From NCBI RefSeq assembly GCF_000428045.1, contig NZ_ATZE01000003.1:219046-265346 (forward strand): a DNA stretch of 46,301 nt. The letters run 5' to 3'. The DNA is from Sedimenticola selenatireducens DSM 17993. Its GTDB lineage: Bacteria; Pseudomonadota; Gammaproteobacteria; Chromatiales; Chromatiaceae. The position numbers and the translations under genes are program-made. Numbering within the stretch: position 1 is the first letter of the stretch; each line of letters starts with the position of its first letter. Of the stretch, positions 32,971 through 41,100 are shown piece after piece. The notes under the pieces are model-generated. The model was not told the origin of the DNA, did no database searches, and saw nothing but the letters and a program-made list of their open reading frames with translations.

Positions 32971-33762
32971 ATGCGGATCAACTGCATCGCGATTGTTCTG
33001 CTGTTGTTCGTGAACCCGCTTTGGGCATCGGATCTGGCCCGGGAGGAGCGCCTTGCAGCGGAAATCCGGGAAGCGTTGCTGGTGGGTGAGCCGTTGATGC
33101 TGCAGGCGGACGGCAGGGATTTTTTTGCCATCTATGCGCAGCAGGATACCGACTACATTCAGGGAGTGGTGATTCTCCTGCATGGGCGGGGCGCGCATCC
33201 GGACTGGATGGATGTGGTCCACCCGTTGCGCACCCAATTGCCAGAATTTGGTTGGAAGACCTTGTCGATTCAGATGCCTGTTGCCGCTTCCGATGCCTCC
33301 GGCTGGGTTTACCAGGAGCTGATTCCCGAAGCCTTCCCACGCATCACTACTGCGGTTGAGTATCTGAAACAGCAAGGGGAGAGCAATATCGTGTTGATCG
33401 GACATAGCCTGGGTGCCCGCATGGGGGTTGAGTATCTGGCACAGGGCGTGCCGGAAGAGTTGCGGGCGTTTGTGGCGATTGGCCTGCCAGCAGATACCCG
33501 TGCGCCGGACGGCGGTACCCTGGGGGGGCTGAAAAAACTCGACCTGCCGGTGCTCGATATCTACGGCAGCCGGGATATTGACTCTGTCCTGCAGAGCGCG
33601 TCGGCCCGCTCCGCAGCCGCCAGACAGGCAAATAACCAGAGTTATCGACAAAACCGGATTGAGGGGGCGGACCACTTCTTCAATGGACTGAGTGGAACGT
33701 TGGTTGCCGAAGTGCGCGCCTGGCTGGGACGGATGGCGCCGGGAGTAGAGCAACAGCGCTGA
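32971..33762 (+). CDS. Exported alpha/beta hydrolase, DUF3530-like
   Basis: A 263-residue protein with a signal peptide (RINCIAIVLLLFVNPLWAS, cleavage likely after WAS). The hydrolase core shows ILLHGRGAHPDW, the nucleophile Ser in LIGHSLGARMGVEYL, the acid in IYGSRDID and the His in GADHFFNGL. I recognise it as a DUF3530-type hydrolase; the substrate is unknown and it acts outside the cytoplasm. ATG 32971 has GGAGGTAAT directly upstream, a very strong ribosome site; the frame from 32908 is rejected because it would add residues before the signal peptide. Confidence 0.82.
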   Translation: MRINCIAIVLLLFVNPLWASDLAREERLAAEIREALLVGEPLMLQADGRDFFAIYAQQDTDYIQGVVILLHGRGAHPDWMDVVHPLRTQLPEFGWKTLSIQMPVAASDASGWVYQELIPEAFPRITTAVEYLKQQGESNIVLIGHSLGARMGVEYLAQGVPEELRAFVAIGLPADTRAPDGGTLGGLKKLDLPVLDIYGSRDIDSVLQSASARSAAARQANNQSYRQNRIEGADHFFNGLSGTLVAEVRAWLGRMAPGVEQQR

Positions 33763-33823
33763 TTGTTTGACGTTAACGTAAACGTGAACTAAGGTTTACC
33801 CAGCATTGACTGGAGAAGGCCGA

Positions 33824-34306
33824 ATGAGACAGAGCCGCCATAGTGATTCACTGAAATTTGAACCGCGAGATCCTAATTTTGCCCGGCGGGTGCGGGAGGC
33901 GTTTGCGGGGCAGGCCATGTTGGCCTCGCTTGGCGTGGAGTTCTGCCGGATTGAGCCCGGTTTTTGCGAGCTGCAACTCCCCTATCGGGAGAATATCAGC
34001 CAGAACCACGGCTATTTTCATGGCGGGGCGATTGCCACTCTGGCCGATGTGTCTGGCGGCTTTGCCGGCTGGAGTCTGCTGCCGGAGGGGATGTGGATTG
34101 TTACGGTGGAATACAAAACCAATATCGTGGCACCGGGTCGGGGGGAGCGGTTGATCGGTCGTGGTCGCGTGGTACGTGCCGGTCGCTCATTAACCACAAC
34201 CGAAATTGAGATTATTGCCGTTGAAAATGGGCGTGAAACGCTCTGCGCCACAGCCTTGCAGACGTTGATGGCGGTCCAGGCGCAGCCGCTGAAAGGTACG
34301 CCCTAG
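33824..34306 (+). CDS. PaaI-like hotdog thioesterase
   Basis: A 160-residue hotdog-fold protein. NISQNHGYFHGGAIATLADVSGGFA is the PaaI-type active-site region, with the HGG turn and an acidic Asp in TLADV; TVEYKTNIVAPGRGERL follows as the central strand pair. PaaI-like enzymes hydrolyse acyl- or aryl-CoA esters. ATG 33824 is chosen because GGAGAAGG lies just upstream; the ATG at 33806 is less supported. It follows the DUF3530-like gene by about 60 bases, but a joint role is not evident. Confidence 0.85.
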   Translation: MRQSRHSDSLKFEPRDPNFARRVREAFAGQAMLASLGVEFCRIEPGFCELQLPYRENISQNHGYFHGGAIATLADVSGGFAGWSLLPEGMWIVTVEYKTNIVAPGRGERLIGRGRVVRAGRSLTTTEIEIIAVENGRETLCATALQTLMAVQAQPLKGTP

Positions 34307-34772
34307 TGAGTTGCAAGAGGGACAATCCTCCAAGTAAAACAACGCCAATATCTAACCGGGACAGGGCACCGGTGCCGGACCAAGATCCTGTCGATGGCCG
34401 ATTTTGCCGCATAAAAGACTAACAGGATGGCCATGGAGTATTCGTGGTTTTAACGGGAATCCGGGAGGCTGAGCGGATCTCTATACTATATAGAAGCCCT
34501 GCAAGGATTGTTGCGCAGCAGCAGTTTGCTGCAGCGTAAATTTGCGAATAGGCTTGCAGATCGTACTCGGGCGGGCTAGAGTTTATTTGACTTTACCATG
34601 TTGTGTATCAGTGCTTTAGCGTTTTTGGATAAACGTCTGATCTCGATATGGACGTTGGTGCGACGCCACCGGCTGAGGAGGATCAGCACGGGGCAGGCAG
34701 GAGAGTTGCCCGTACCGGGATACATCAAACCGATGTCAACAATATCTCTATATTTAAGGAGAAAACCGTACC
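34307..34772. promoter_or_regulatory. Intergenic region before aapJ, with a stem-loop; no gene
   Basis: About 470 bases. TTGCGCAGCAGCA (34511-34523) and TGCTGCAGCGTAA (34527-34539) form an 11-of-13 stem around a GTT loop. A short plus-strand frame starting at 34598 runs into aapJ in another frame and is not accepted. Possible AT-rich promoter stretches lie around 34575-34630. I cannot assign a regulator. Confidence 0.4.
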
Positions 34773-35792
34773 ATGAAGAAAATTCATGTAATAGCCTCCG
34801 CAGTCACTCTGACCGCGGTAATGTCAACCAGCGCCTTTGCCGGTGCAACTCTCGACGAGGTGAAAAAGAAGGGGTTCGTGCAGTGCGGTGTGAGTACCGG
34901 TCTGCCCGGTTTCTCCAGTGCCGATGAAAAAGGTAACTGGTCGGGGCTGGACGTGGATGTCTGTCGCGCTGTGGCAGCGGCCGTGTTTGGCGATGCCGCC
35001 AAGGTTAAATACACCCCGCTGACCGCCAAGGAGCGGTTCACCGCACTGCAGTCGGGCGAGATTGATATGCTGCCGCGGAACACGACCTGGACCTTGACCC
35101 GGGATACCTCGCTGGGTCTCAACTTCGCGGGCGTGAACTATTACGACGGCCAGGGCTTCATGGTCACCAAGAGCTTGGGTGTGAAGAGCGCACTCGAGTT
35201 GGATGGCGCCTCGTTCTGTATCCAGGCCGGCACCACAACCGAGCTCAATCTGGCCGACTATTTCCGCGCCAATAACATGAAGTACACCCCGGTCACCTTC
35301 GACTCATCCGACGAAACCGTCAAGGCGTTTGACGCCGGCCGTTGTGACGCGCTCACTTCAGACCAGTCCCAGCTCTACGCGCTGCGTATCAAGTTGGGCA
35401 ATCCCGACGGTGCCATCGTGTTACCGGAGATCATCTCCAAGGAGCCGCTTGGTCCCGTGGTGGCGCAGGGAGACGACGAGTGGTTTAACATCGTGCGCTG
35501 GTCGTTGTTCGCCATGGTCAATGCCGAAGAGCTGGGCATCTCCTCCGCCAACGTGGATGAGAAAAAGGCCAGCACCGACCCCAATATCCGGCGTCTGCTG
35601 GGCCTGGAGGGTATCAAGGGTAGCGGATTGGGGCTCTCCGACGACTGGGCGGTCAATATCGTCAAGCAGGTCGGCAACTACGGCGAATCGTTCGAGCGCA
35701 ATGTCGGAGCGGGCAGCTCGCTCAAGATCTCCCGCGGGCTGAATGCGCTATGGAATAAGGGTGGTCTGCAATACGCGCCGCCAATCCGCTAA
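34773..35792 (+). CDS. aapJ: General L-amino-acid ABC transporter, binding protein
   Basis: A 339-residue periplasmic binding protein of the AapJ/BztA type. A signal peptide (KKIHVIASAVTLTAVMSTSAFA) precedes TLDEVKKKGFVQCGVSTGLPGFSSADEKG, which is typical; GLDVDVCRAVAAAVFGD, EIDMLPRNTTWTLTRD and FDAGRCDALTSDQSQLYALR continue the family pattern. It binds a broad range of L-amino acids and delivers them to the AapQM permease. An AGGAG at 34758-34762 (about ten bases upstream) serves as ribosome site. First gene of aapJQMP. Confidence 0.96.
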   Translation: MKKIHVIASAVTLTAVMSTSAFAGATLDEVKKKGFVQCGVSTGLPGFSSADEKGNWSGLDVDVCRAVAAAVFGDAAKVKYTPLTAKERFTALQSGEIDMLPRNTTWTLTRDTSLGLNFAGVNYYDGQGFMVTKSLGVKSALELDGASFCIQAGTTTELNLADYFRANNMKYTPVTFDSSDETVKAFDAGRCDALTSDQSQLYALRIKLGNPDGAIVLPEIISKEPLGPVVAQGDDEWFNIVRWSLFAMVNAEELGISSANVDEKKASTDPNIRRLLGLEGIKGSGLGLSDDWAVNIVKQVGNYGESFERNVGAGSSLKISRGLNALWNKGGLQYAPPIR

Positions 35793-35881
35793 TTATCGTG
35801 CCACGGCACGCCTGAAGGAGCCACAGGGCGGTCTGCAGCCGCCCTGTGGCTTACTGTATTAACTGTCCTGAAGGGAAATTT

Positions 35882-37072
35882 ATGGCGGATGAACTACGGA
35901 ACGTGCCGGTACCCGCGAAGCCGGCACTCTGGAGACGGCCTGCAGTCCGGTCGCTCGTTTTCCAGATCCTGCTGGTCGCCGGTATCGGCTTCTTCGGTTA
36001 CACCATCTTTCAGAACACCCTCCACAACCTGGAGCAACGTGGGATCAGTACCGGTTTCGGCTTCCTGGAAAATGAAGCCGGTTTCGGCATCCTGATGACC
36101 CTGATACCCTTCGATGAGACCTACACTTACGGCCGCACGTTTCTGGTCGGGCTGCTCAACACCCTGTTGGTGGCGTCATTGGGCATATTCTTCGCTACCA
36201 TTATCGGTTTCATCATGGGGGTGGCGCGACTGTCGCGGAACTGGATTATCTCGCGCCTGGCCACGATCTATATTGAGGTGTTCCGCAACATTCCTCTGCT
36301 GCTGCAGATCATGTTCTGGTATTTTGCCGTGCTGCGGCCGCTTCCCGGTCCGCGTCAGAGCCTGATATTCAACGACACGCTGTTTCTCAGCAATCGCGGT
36401 CTCTATATGCCGAGCCCCGTCTACGAACAGGGTTTCTGGCTGGTGGTCGTGGCCCTGGCGGTAGCGATTGTCGCCAGTATCATGATAATCCGTTGGGCAC
36501 ACAAACGGCAGGAGGCCACGGGCGAGCAGTTCCACTCCGTGTATGCCTCTATCGGACTGATAGTTGGTCTGCCGCTGCTGGCATTTTTCATGATGGGCAT
36601 GCCGCTGAGCTGGGATTTCCCGGTGCTGCAACGTTTCAATATGGCCGGCGGAATGGTGGTGATCCCGGAATTGGCGGCACTACTGGTGGCCCTGAGTATA
36701 TATACCGGTGCGTTTATCGCCGAGGCGGTCCGTTCCGGCATCCTGGCGGTAAGTCATGGGCAGACCGAGGCGGCCCGCGCACTGGGCCTGCGTCCGGGCC
36801 CGACGCTGCGTCTGGTGATCATTCCCCAGGCGTTGCGGGTAATCATTCCGCAGCTGACCAGCCAGTACCTGAACCTGACCAAGAACTCCTCGCTGGCCAC
36901 CGCAATCGGTTATCCCGATCTGGTGGCGGTGTTTGCCGGCACCACCCTGAACCAGACCGGTCAGGCGGTGGAGGTGATCGCCATGACCATGGCGGTTTAT
37001 CTGGCGATCAGTCTCACCATTTCGCTATTCATGAACTGGTATAACAAACGTATCCAACTGGTGGAGAGGTAA
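35882..37072 (+). CDS. aapQ: General L-amino-acid ABC transporter, permease
   Basis: A 396-residue inner-membrane permease. Eight or so membrane segments are visible, with YTYGRTFLVGLLNTLLVASLGIFFATIIGF at about 90-118 and the ABC-permease coupling loop EAARALGLRPGPTLRLVIIPQALRVIIPQ near 305-335. FGFLENEAGFGI in the first periplasmic loop is typical of AapQ. ATG 35882 has AAGGGAAA upstream; the frame from 35846 is longer but without family similarity. Three bases separate its stop from aapM. Confidence 0.95.
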   Translation: MADELRNVPVPAKPALWRRPAVRSLVFQILLVAGIGFFGYTIFQNTLHNLEQRGISTGFGFLENEAGFGILMTLIPFDETYTYGRTFLVGLLNTLLVASLGIFFATIIGFIMGVARLSRNWIISRLATIYIEVFRNIPLLLQIMFWYFAVLRPLPGPRQSLIFNDTLFLSNRGLYMPSPVYEQGFWLVVVALAVAIVASIMIIRWAHKRQEATGEQFHSVYASIGLIVGLPLLAFFMMGMPLSWDFPVLQRFNMAGGMVVIPELAALLVALSIYTGAFIAEAVRSGILAVSHGQTEAARALGLRPGPTLRLVIIPQALRVIIPQLTSQYLNLTKNSSLATAIGYPDLVAVFAGTTLNQTGQAVEVIAMTMAVYLAISLTISLFMNWYNKRIQLVER

Positions 37073-37075
37073 ACC

Positions 37076-38176
37076 ATGACTGTGCATACCCCCCATCCCG
37101 ACCTGCCCCCCCCAACCCTGAGTGTGGGTGTGCTCGGCTGGTTGAGAAGCAACCTGTTCTCCTCGCCGCTGCATACGCTGTTAAGCCTGTTCGCCATCTA
37201 TCTGGTCTATCTGACGGTGCCACCGATCATCAGCTGGGTATTTCTGGATTCCACCTGGGTGGGAGATACCCGGGAAGCCTGCAGCGGGACAACGGGTGCC
37301 TGTTGGGTTTTCGTCAAGGTGCGCATGAATCAATTCATGTACGGCTTCTTTCCCGAGTCCGAGTACTGGCGCATCAATCTGGCCTTTGGGCTGCTGATTG
37401 TGTTGGCCATACCGCTGTTCATAAAGAAGTTTCAGCACAAGGGTAAGTTGGCGATCTTTATCCTGGTGTTCTATCCGATTATTACTTTTCAGCTCTTCTC
37501 CGGAGGCAATTTTGGCCTCACCCCGGTAGAGACCAGCAAATGGGGCGGCCTCAGCCTGACCCTGATCCTGGCTGGAGTTGGCATCGTGGCCTCGCTGCCT
37601 ATTGGTATTGTACTGGCGCTGGGACGGCGCTCAGAAATGCCAATCGTAAGGTCGGTCTGTGTAGTGTTTATCGAGTTCTGGCGCGGGGTGCCATTGATTA
37701 CGGTACTGTTCATGTCCTCAGTTATGTTGCCGCTGTTTCTACCCGAGGGAACCAATTTCGATAAGCTGTTGCGGGCCATGATCGGAATCGCCCTGTTTCA
37801 GTCGGCCTATATGGCCGAGGTGGTCAGGGGTGGTCTGGCGGCGATACCGAAGGGGCAATATGAGGCGGCGGAGGCGCTGGGACTCAGCTACTGGAAGAGC
37901 ATGGGGCTGATCATCCTGCCCCAGGCGCTGAAGCTGGTGATCCCCGGCATTGTGAATACCTTCATCGCCCTGTTCAAGGACACCACCCTGGTCTTGATTA
38001 TCGGCCTGTTCGATCTGCTGGCGATCATCCAGCAGGCATTCGCCGATCCGGACTGGTTGGGATTCTCCATTGAGGGGTATGTGTTCGCCGCCAGTATTTT
38101 CTGGATTTTCTGTTTCAGTATGTCGCGCTACAGCATGGCGCTGGAAAAGAAACTGCATACCGGCCACGCCCGGTAA
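37076..38176 (+). CDS. aapM: General L-amino-acid ABC transporter, permease
   Basis: A 366-residue permease with a long periplasmic insert (DTREACSGTTGACWVFVKVR) characteristic of AapM/BztC. The transmembrane domain shows KWGGLSLTLILAGVGIV, RGVPLITVLFMSSVMLPLF and the EAA loop QYEAAEALGLSYWKSMGLII. The ribosome site GAGAGG lies inside the end of aapQ. It forms the membrane channel with AapQ. Confidence 0.95.
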   Translation: MTVHTPHPDLPPPTLSVGVLGWLRSNLFSSPLHTLLSLFAIYLVYLTVPPIISWVFLDSTWVGDTREACSGTTGACWVFVKVRMNQFMYGFFPESEYWRINLAFGLLIVLAIPLFIKKFQHKGKLAIFILVFYPIITFQLFSGGNFGLTPVETSKWGGLSLTLILAGVGIVASLPIGIVLALGRRSEMPIVRSVCVVFIEFWRGVPLITVLFMSSVMLPLFLPEGTNFDKLLRAMIGIALFQSAYMAEVVRGGLAAIPKGQYEAAEALGLSYWKSMGLIILPQALKLVIPGIVNTFIALFKDTTLVLIIGLFDLLAIIQQAFADPDWLGFSIEGYVFAASIFWIFCFSMSRYSMALEKKLHTGHAR

Positions 38177-38209
38177 CCATAATAAATAGGCAAGAGTTGG
38201 AGACACGCT

Positions 38210-38989
38210 ATGTCTGAGACCGACAATGCACCCCGCCCGTCAGAGGATTCTGCTGACCTCACTATCGAGATGCGGAGCGTCCACAAGTGGTATGGCCAGT
38301 TCCATGTCCTGAAGGATATCAATCTGGCGGTAACCCGGGGCGAACGGATTGTAATCTGCGGGCCTTCCGGTTCCGGCAAATCCACCATGATCCGCTGTAT
38401 CAACCGCCTGGAAGAGCATCAGCAGGGACAGATTATTGTCGACGGCACCGAGCTCACCGACGACGTGAAGCATATCGACCAGGTGCGCAAGGAGGTGGGG
38501 ATGGTGTTTCAGCACTTCAATCTGTTCCCGCACCTGACCGTTCTGGAAAACTGCTGTCTGGCGCCGATCTGGGTGCGCAAAATGCCACGCCGGGAGGCTG
38601 AGGCAGTGGCGATGGAATATCTGGAAAAGGTGAAAATCCCGGAGCAGGCGAGGAAGTATCCGGGGCAGCTCTCCGGTGGACAGCAGCAGCGTGTGGCGAT
38701 CGCCCGCAGCCTCTGCATGAATCCCCACATCATGCTGTTCGATGAACCCACCTCGGCGCTGGACCCGGAGATGATCAAGGAGGTGCTGGATACCATGATC
38801 GAGTTGGCGGAGAGCGGTATGACCATGCTCTGCGTGACCCACGAGATGGGCTTTGCCAAGACCGTGGCCAACCGGGTGATCTTCATGGACGCCGGTGAGA
38901 TTATCGAGGAGAACGAGCCCCACGAGTTCTTCAACAATCCCCAGTCAGACCGCACCAAGCTGTTCCTCAGCCAGATCCTGCAGCACTGA
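38210..38989 (+). CDS. aapP: General L-amino-acid ABC transporter, ATPase
   Basis: A 259-residue ABC ATPase. Walker [11 protein letters not shown]-loop [16 protein letters not shown], signature [15 protein letters not shown], Walker [15 protein letters not shown] and the switch His in [10 protein letters not shown] are all intact, so it should be active. The N-terminal 20 residues are acidic and extra. It powers AapQM. Confidence 0.97.
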   Translation: MSETDNAPRPSEDSADLTIEMRSVHKWYGQFHVLKDINLAVTRGERIVICGPSGSGKSTMIRCINRLEEHQQGQIIVDGTELTDDVKHIDQVRKEVGMVFQHFNLFPHLTVLENCCLAPIWVRKMPRREAEAVAMEYLEKVKIPEQARKYPGQLSGGQQQRVAIARSLCMNPHIMLFDEPTSALDPEMIKEVLDTMIELAESGMTMLCVTHEMGFAKTVANRVIFMDAGEIIEENEPHEFFNNPQSDRTKLFLSQILQH

Positions 38990-38996
38990 ACCCCCC

Positions 38997-39027
38997 CGCC
39001 CGTCAGCCAGACAATGACTGGCGGGCG
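38997..39027. terminator. Stem-loop at the end of the aap operon
   Basis: CGCCCGTCAG (38997-39006) pairs with CTGGCGGGCG (39018-39027) with one G-U pair, around an 11-base loop. It lies eight bases after the aapP stop and next to the convergent kinase gene. There is no long T-run, so termination is likely but not certain. Confidence 0.55.
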
Positions 39028-39028
39028 C

Positions 39029-39910
39029 TTACCCGCCCAACTCCGCAAGCAGTCGGTCAGTCATCGCAAGGGCCTGTTGTTCATAGTGGCCGCCGAATAG
39101 GTTGAGATGATTGAGGATATGGTACAAGTTGTAGAGGGTCTTGCGGATTTGATAGTCACTGTCCACGGGCCAGGCCTCGTTGTAAGCGCGGTAGAAGCGG
39201 CTGGAGAATCCGCCAAACAGTTCGGTCATGGCCAGGTCGGCCTCCCGGTCACCATAATAGACGGCCGGGTCATAGATGACGGGCTCTCCGTTCCCGTCGT
39301 ATCCGAGGTTGCCCGACCAGAGATCGCCATGCAGCAGTGAAGCGGCCGGACAGTGGTCCAGCAGCCCGGGCAGTTTTTCCTGCAATCGGGCGCCACGTTC
39401 CTGCAGTAGTCCCTGGTATCCCTGTTGTGCGGCCAGGGTCAGTTGAAATCCCAGCCGCCGCTCGCGCCAGAAATCGATCCAGCTGTCGCATGGTTCATTG
39501 GGCTGGGGGGTGGCGCCGATGGTGTTGTCGCGATTCCAACCGTAACGGCGATTGGTCGTGCGATGCAGTGCGGCAAGCTGGCGGCCGGCAAGTGCCTGGT
39601 CACCGGTATTTTTCAGCGGGAGATATTCCAGTACCAGATAGGTGTGAGTTTCTGTCATGCCGATGCAGATCACGCCTGGAGTGCGGATTACCCCGGCCGC
39701 TGCCAGCGCTTCCAACCCCGCCGCCTCACTTTCGAACATTTCCAGGTTTCCCGTTTGTGCGAGCTTGATAAAGTAGGTCTGGTCACCGAAGCAGAGCTTC
39801 AGTGCCTGGTTAATGCAGCCGCCGCCCAGGTTGGTGATACGGTATGTCGTGGTCGGTGTTCCGGTGATCCGCTGGATGATATGCGGCAGGATTTCGCTCT
39901 CTGCCGTCAT
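39029..39910 (-). CDS. Fructosamine kinase family protein
   Basis: A 293-residue small-molecule kinase of the fructosamine-3-kinase/YniA family. NLGGGCINQALKL is the Gly-rich region, FIKLAQ the ATP Lys, LLHGDLWSGNLGYDGNG the catalytic loop and YDPAVYYGDREADLAMTELFGGF the metal-binding segment. The family phosphorylates sugars linked to amines, helping to repair glycated proteins, or ribulosamines. Its start overlaps the HNH gene stop by four bases (ATGA), so the two are translated together. Confidence 0.93.
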   Translation of the reverse strand: MTAESEILPHIIQRITGTPTTTYRITNLGGGCINQALKLCFGDQTYFIKLAQTGNLEMFESEAAGLEALAAAGVIRTPGVICIGMTETHTYLVLEYLPLKNTGDQALAGRQLAALHRTTNRRYGWNRDNTIGATPQPNEPCDSWIDFWRERRLGFQLTLAAQQGYQGLLQERGARLQEKLPGLLDHCPAASLLHGDLWSGNLGYDGNGEPVIYDPAVYYGDREADLAMTELFGGFSSRFYRAYNEAWPVDSDYQIRKTLYNLYHILNHLNLFGGHYEQQALAMTDRLLAELGG

Positions 39911-40524
39911 ACCTGTGGATAGGCCGGCTGGGTCCTGCCCAGGCGTTGGTGCAGTGGGCTGGAACGGGGAAAGTGAGCGCGCAGGAACTCCATTTGGTCC
40001 GCCAGTACATTATGGCCCTGGAGATAGATGTACTCGGCATGGGTCGGAATGAAGGGGATGGCCAGCAGTTGCATGTCGGCATCCTCCGGCGTGCGCCCTG
40101 CCTTGTGATTGTTGCAGCGGATGCAGGCGGTGACCACGTTGTTCCAGTGATCTGGTCCTCCCAGACTCAGGGGGCGGACATGGTCCCGGGAGAGCAGTTT
40201 TTTCGGAAAATGCTGGCCACAGTAAAGGCAGATATGGCCATCCCGCTGAAACAGGGTCTGGTTGTTCAGCGGTGGCACATACCCGTTACGCATCTTCTCC
40301 AGAGCGCGGCTGTTGCCATGGGTTGCGATGATCGAGTTGACGTCGACATGACTCTGCCGTTGGGTTCTGGCGTTGATGCCGCCGTGTACCCGGTAGAGTA
40401 CGCGTCCACAGGTGTAGGCGATCTGGTCAAGAAAGTGCAGACGCACGGCATCGCGGTAGTCTACCCACTCAAGGGGCATGCCGGCCATATCGGTACGGAG
40501 TATCAGTTGGTGGAGCCCTGCCAT
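39907..40524 (-). CDS. HNH endonuclease family protein
   Basis: A 205-residue protein. The HNH domain is at about 100-145: CLYCGQHFPKKLLSRDHVRPLS, then NNVVTACIRCNNHKAGRTPE, giving two Cys pairs for zinc and the Asp-His plus Asn/His catalytic set. The N-terminal part (LILRTDMAGMPLEWVDYRDAVRLHFLDQIAY) is typical of a stand-alone housekeeping HNH family in Gammaproteobacteria. Role not known; it is coupled to the fructosamine kinase gene. Confidence 0.88.
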   Translation of the reverse strand: MAGLHQLILRTDMAGMPLEWVDYRDAVRLHFLDQIAYTCGRVLYRVHGGINARTQRQSHVDVNSIIATHGNSRALEKMRNGYVPPLNNQTLFQRDGHICLYCGQHFPKKLLSRDHVRPLSLGGPDHWNNVVTACIRCNNHKAGRTPEDADMQLLAIPFIPTHAEYIYLQGHNVLADQMEFLRAHFPRSSPLHQRLGRTQPAYPQV

Positions 40525-41100
40525 GTCGAAAACCCTGGTAACTGCTCATTTAGGTAGCATAGTTTGATATTGGTTGCAAATAGCTGGTCGCAGCGATTTA
40601 TTCTTGCGGAGAGAACTGTGCCGACAGGGAAATTTAAAGGATTTTTTTAGCCGCGCCGGGCGGTTTCGCCAGATACCCGGAAAGTGCTGATATGTAAAAA
40701 AAGTGGTTGACAAGAGAAAAAAATGCTCTGTTTCCTTGGTGTTATGCACAGCTGCAGTGCAGCAAGCCATAATGCCGGTCGAGCCAGGTAGGATTGTATA
40801 TTAGGTAATCATGAAATTATGCAAGTGGCTGTTTTCTAATAAGTTGTGTCCGGTGGTGATTTTTTTGTCAGATTAACAAAAAAGTAATGAATTACTGGTC
40901 TGGCAGCCAGTTCCAACGGGTTTTCAACAGAGTTATCCACAACTTCTGTGGATAAATCCAAATGTCTGTTATGGAATAGACAGTTAGCGGATTTTGTGAA
41001 GATTTTAGTTATCCGGAGACCTGCATTGACACCATGGCGTCAGTGACCGGTAGCACTCCGCGCTAGTGTTAAATTTCCTCGAGTCAGGTAGCATTCTGCC
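40525..41100. promoter_or_regulatory. AT-rich region upstream of priA with DnaA-box-like sites; no gene
   Basis: About 575 bases. It holds an inverted pair of perfect DnaA boxes (40933-40955), a further TTATGCACA (40742-40750, matching the TTATNCACA consensus) and T/A-rich stretches around 40640-40650, 40696-40724 and 40859-40895. A TTGACA is at 40707-40712 but without a good -10. No protein or RNA gene was recognised. Confidence 0.5.
40933..40955. promoter_or_regulatory. Inverted pair of DnaA boxes upstream of priA
   Basis: TTATCCACA (40933-40941) and TGTGGATAA (40947-40955), both perfect matches to the strong DnaA box, face each other across five bases. They lie about 150 bases before priA and could be an autorepression-like DnaA site, a titration site or part of a replication origin. 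Confidence 0.65.

Noticed and set aside
34598-34927. 109-codon frame upstream of and overlapping aapJ
   Set aside because: Runs into aapJ in another frame and has no domain features.
40525-41100. Firm assignment as the chromosomal origin
   Set aside because: Only three DnaA boxes, no dnaA, dnaN, mnmG or rpmH nearby, and priA-argS is usually not next to oriC.
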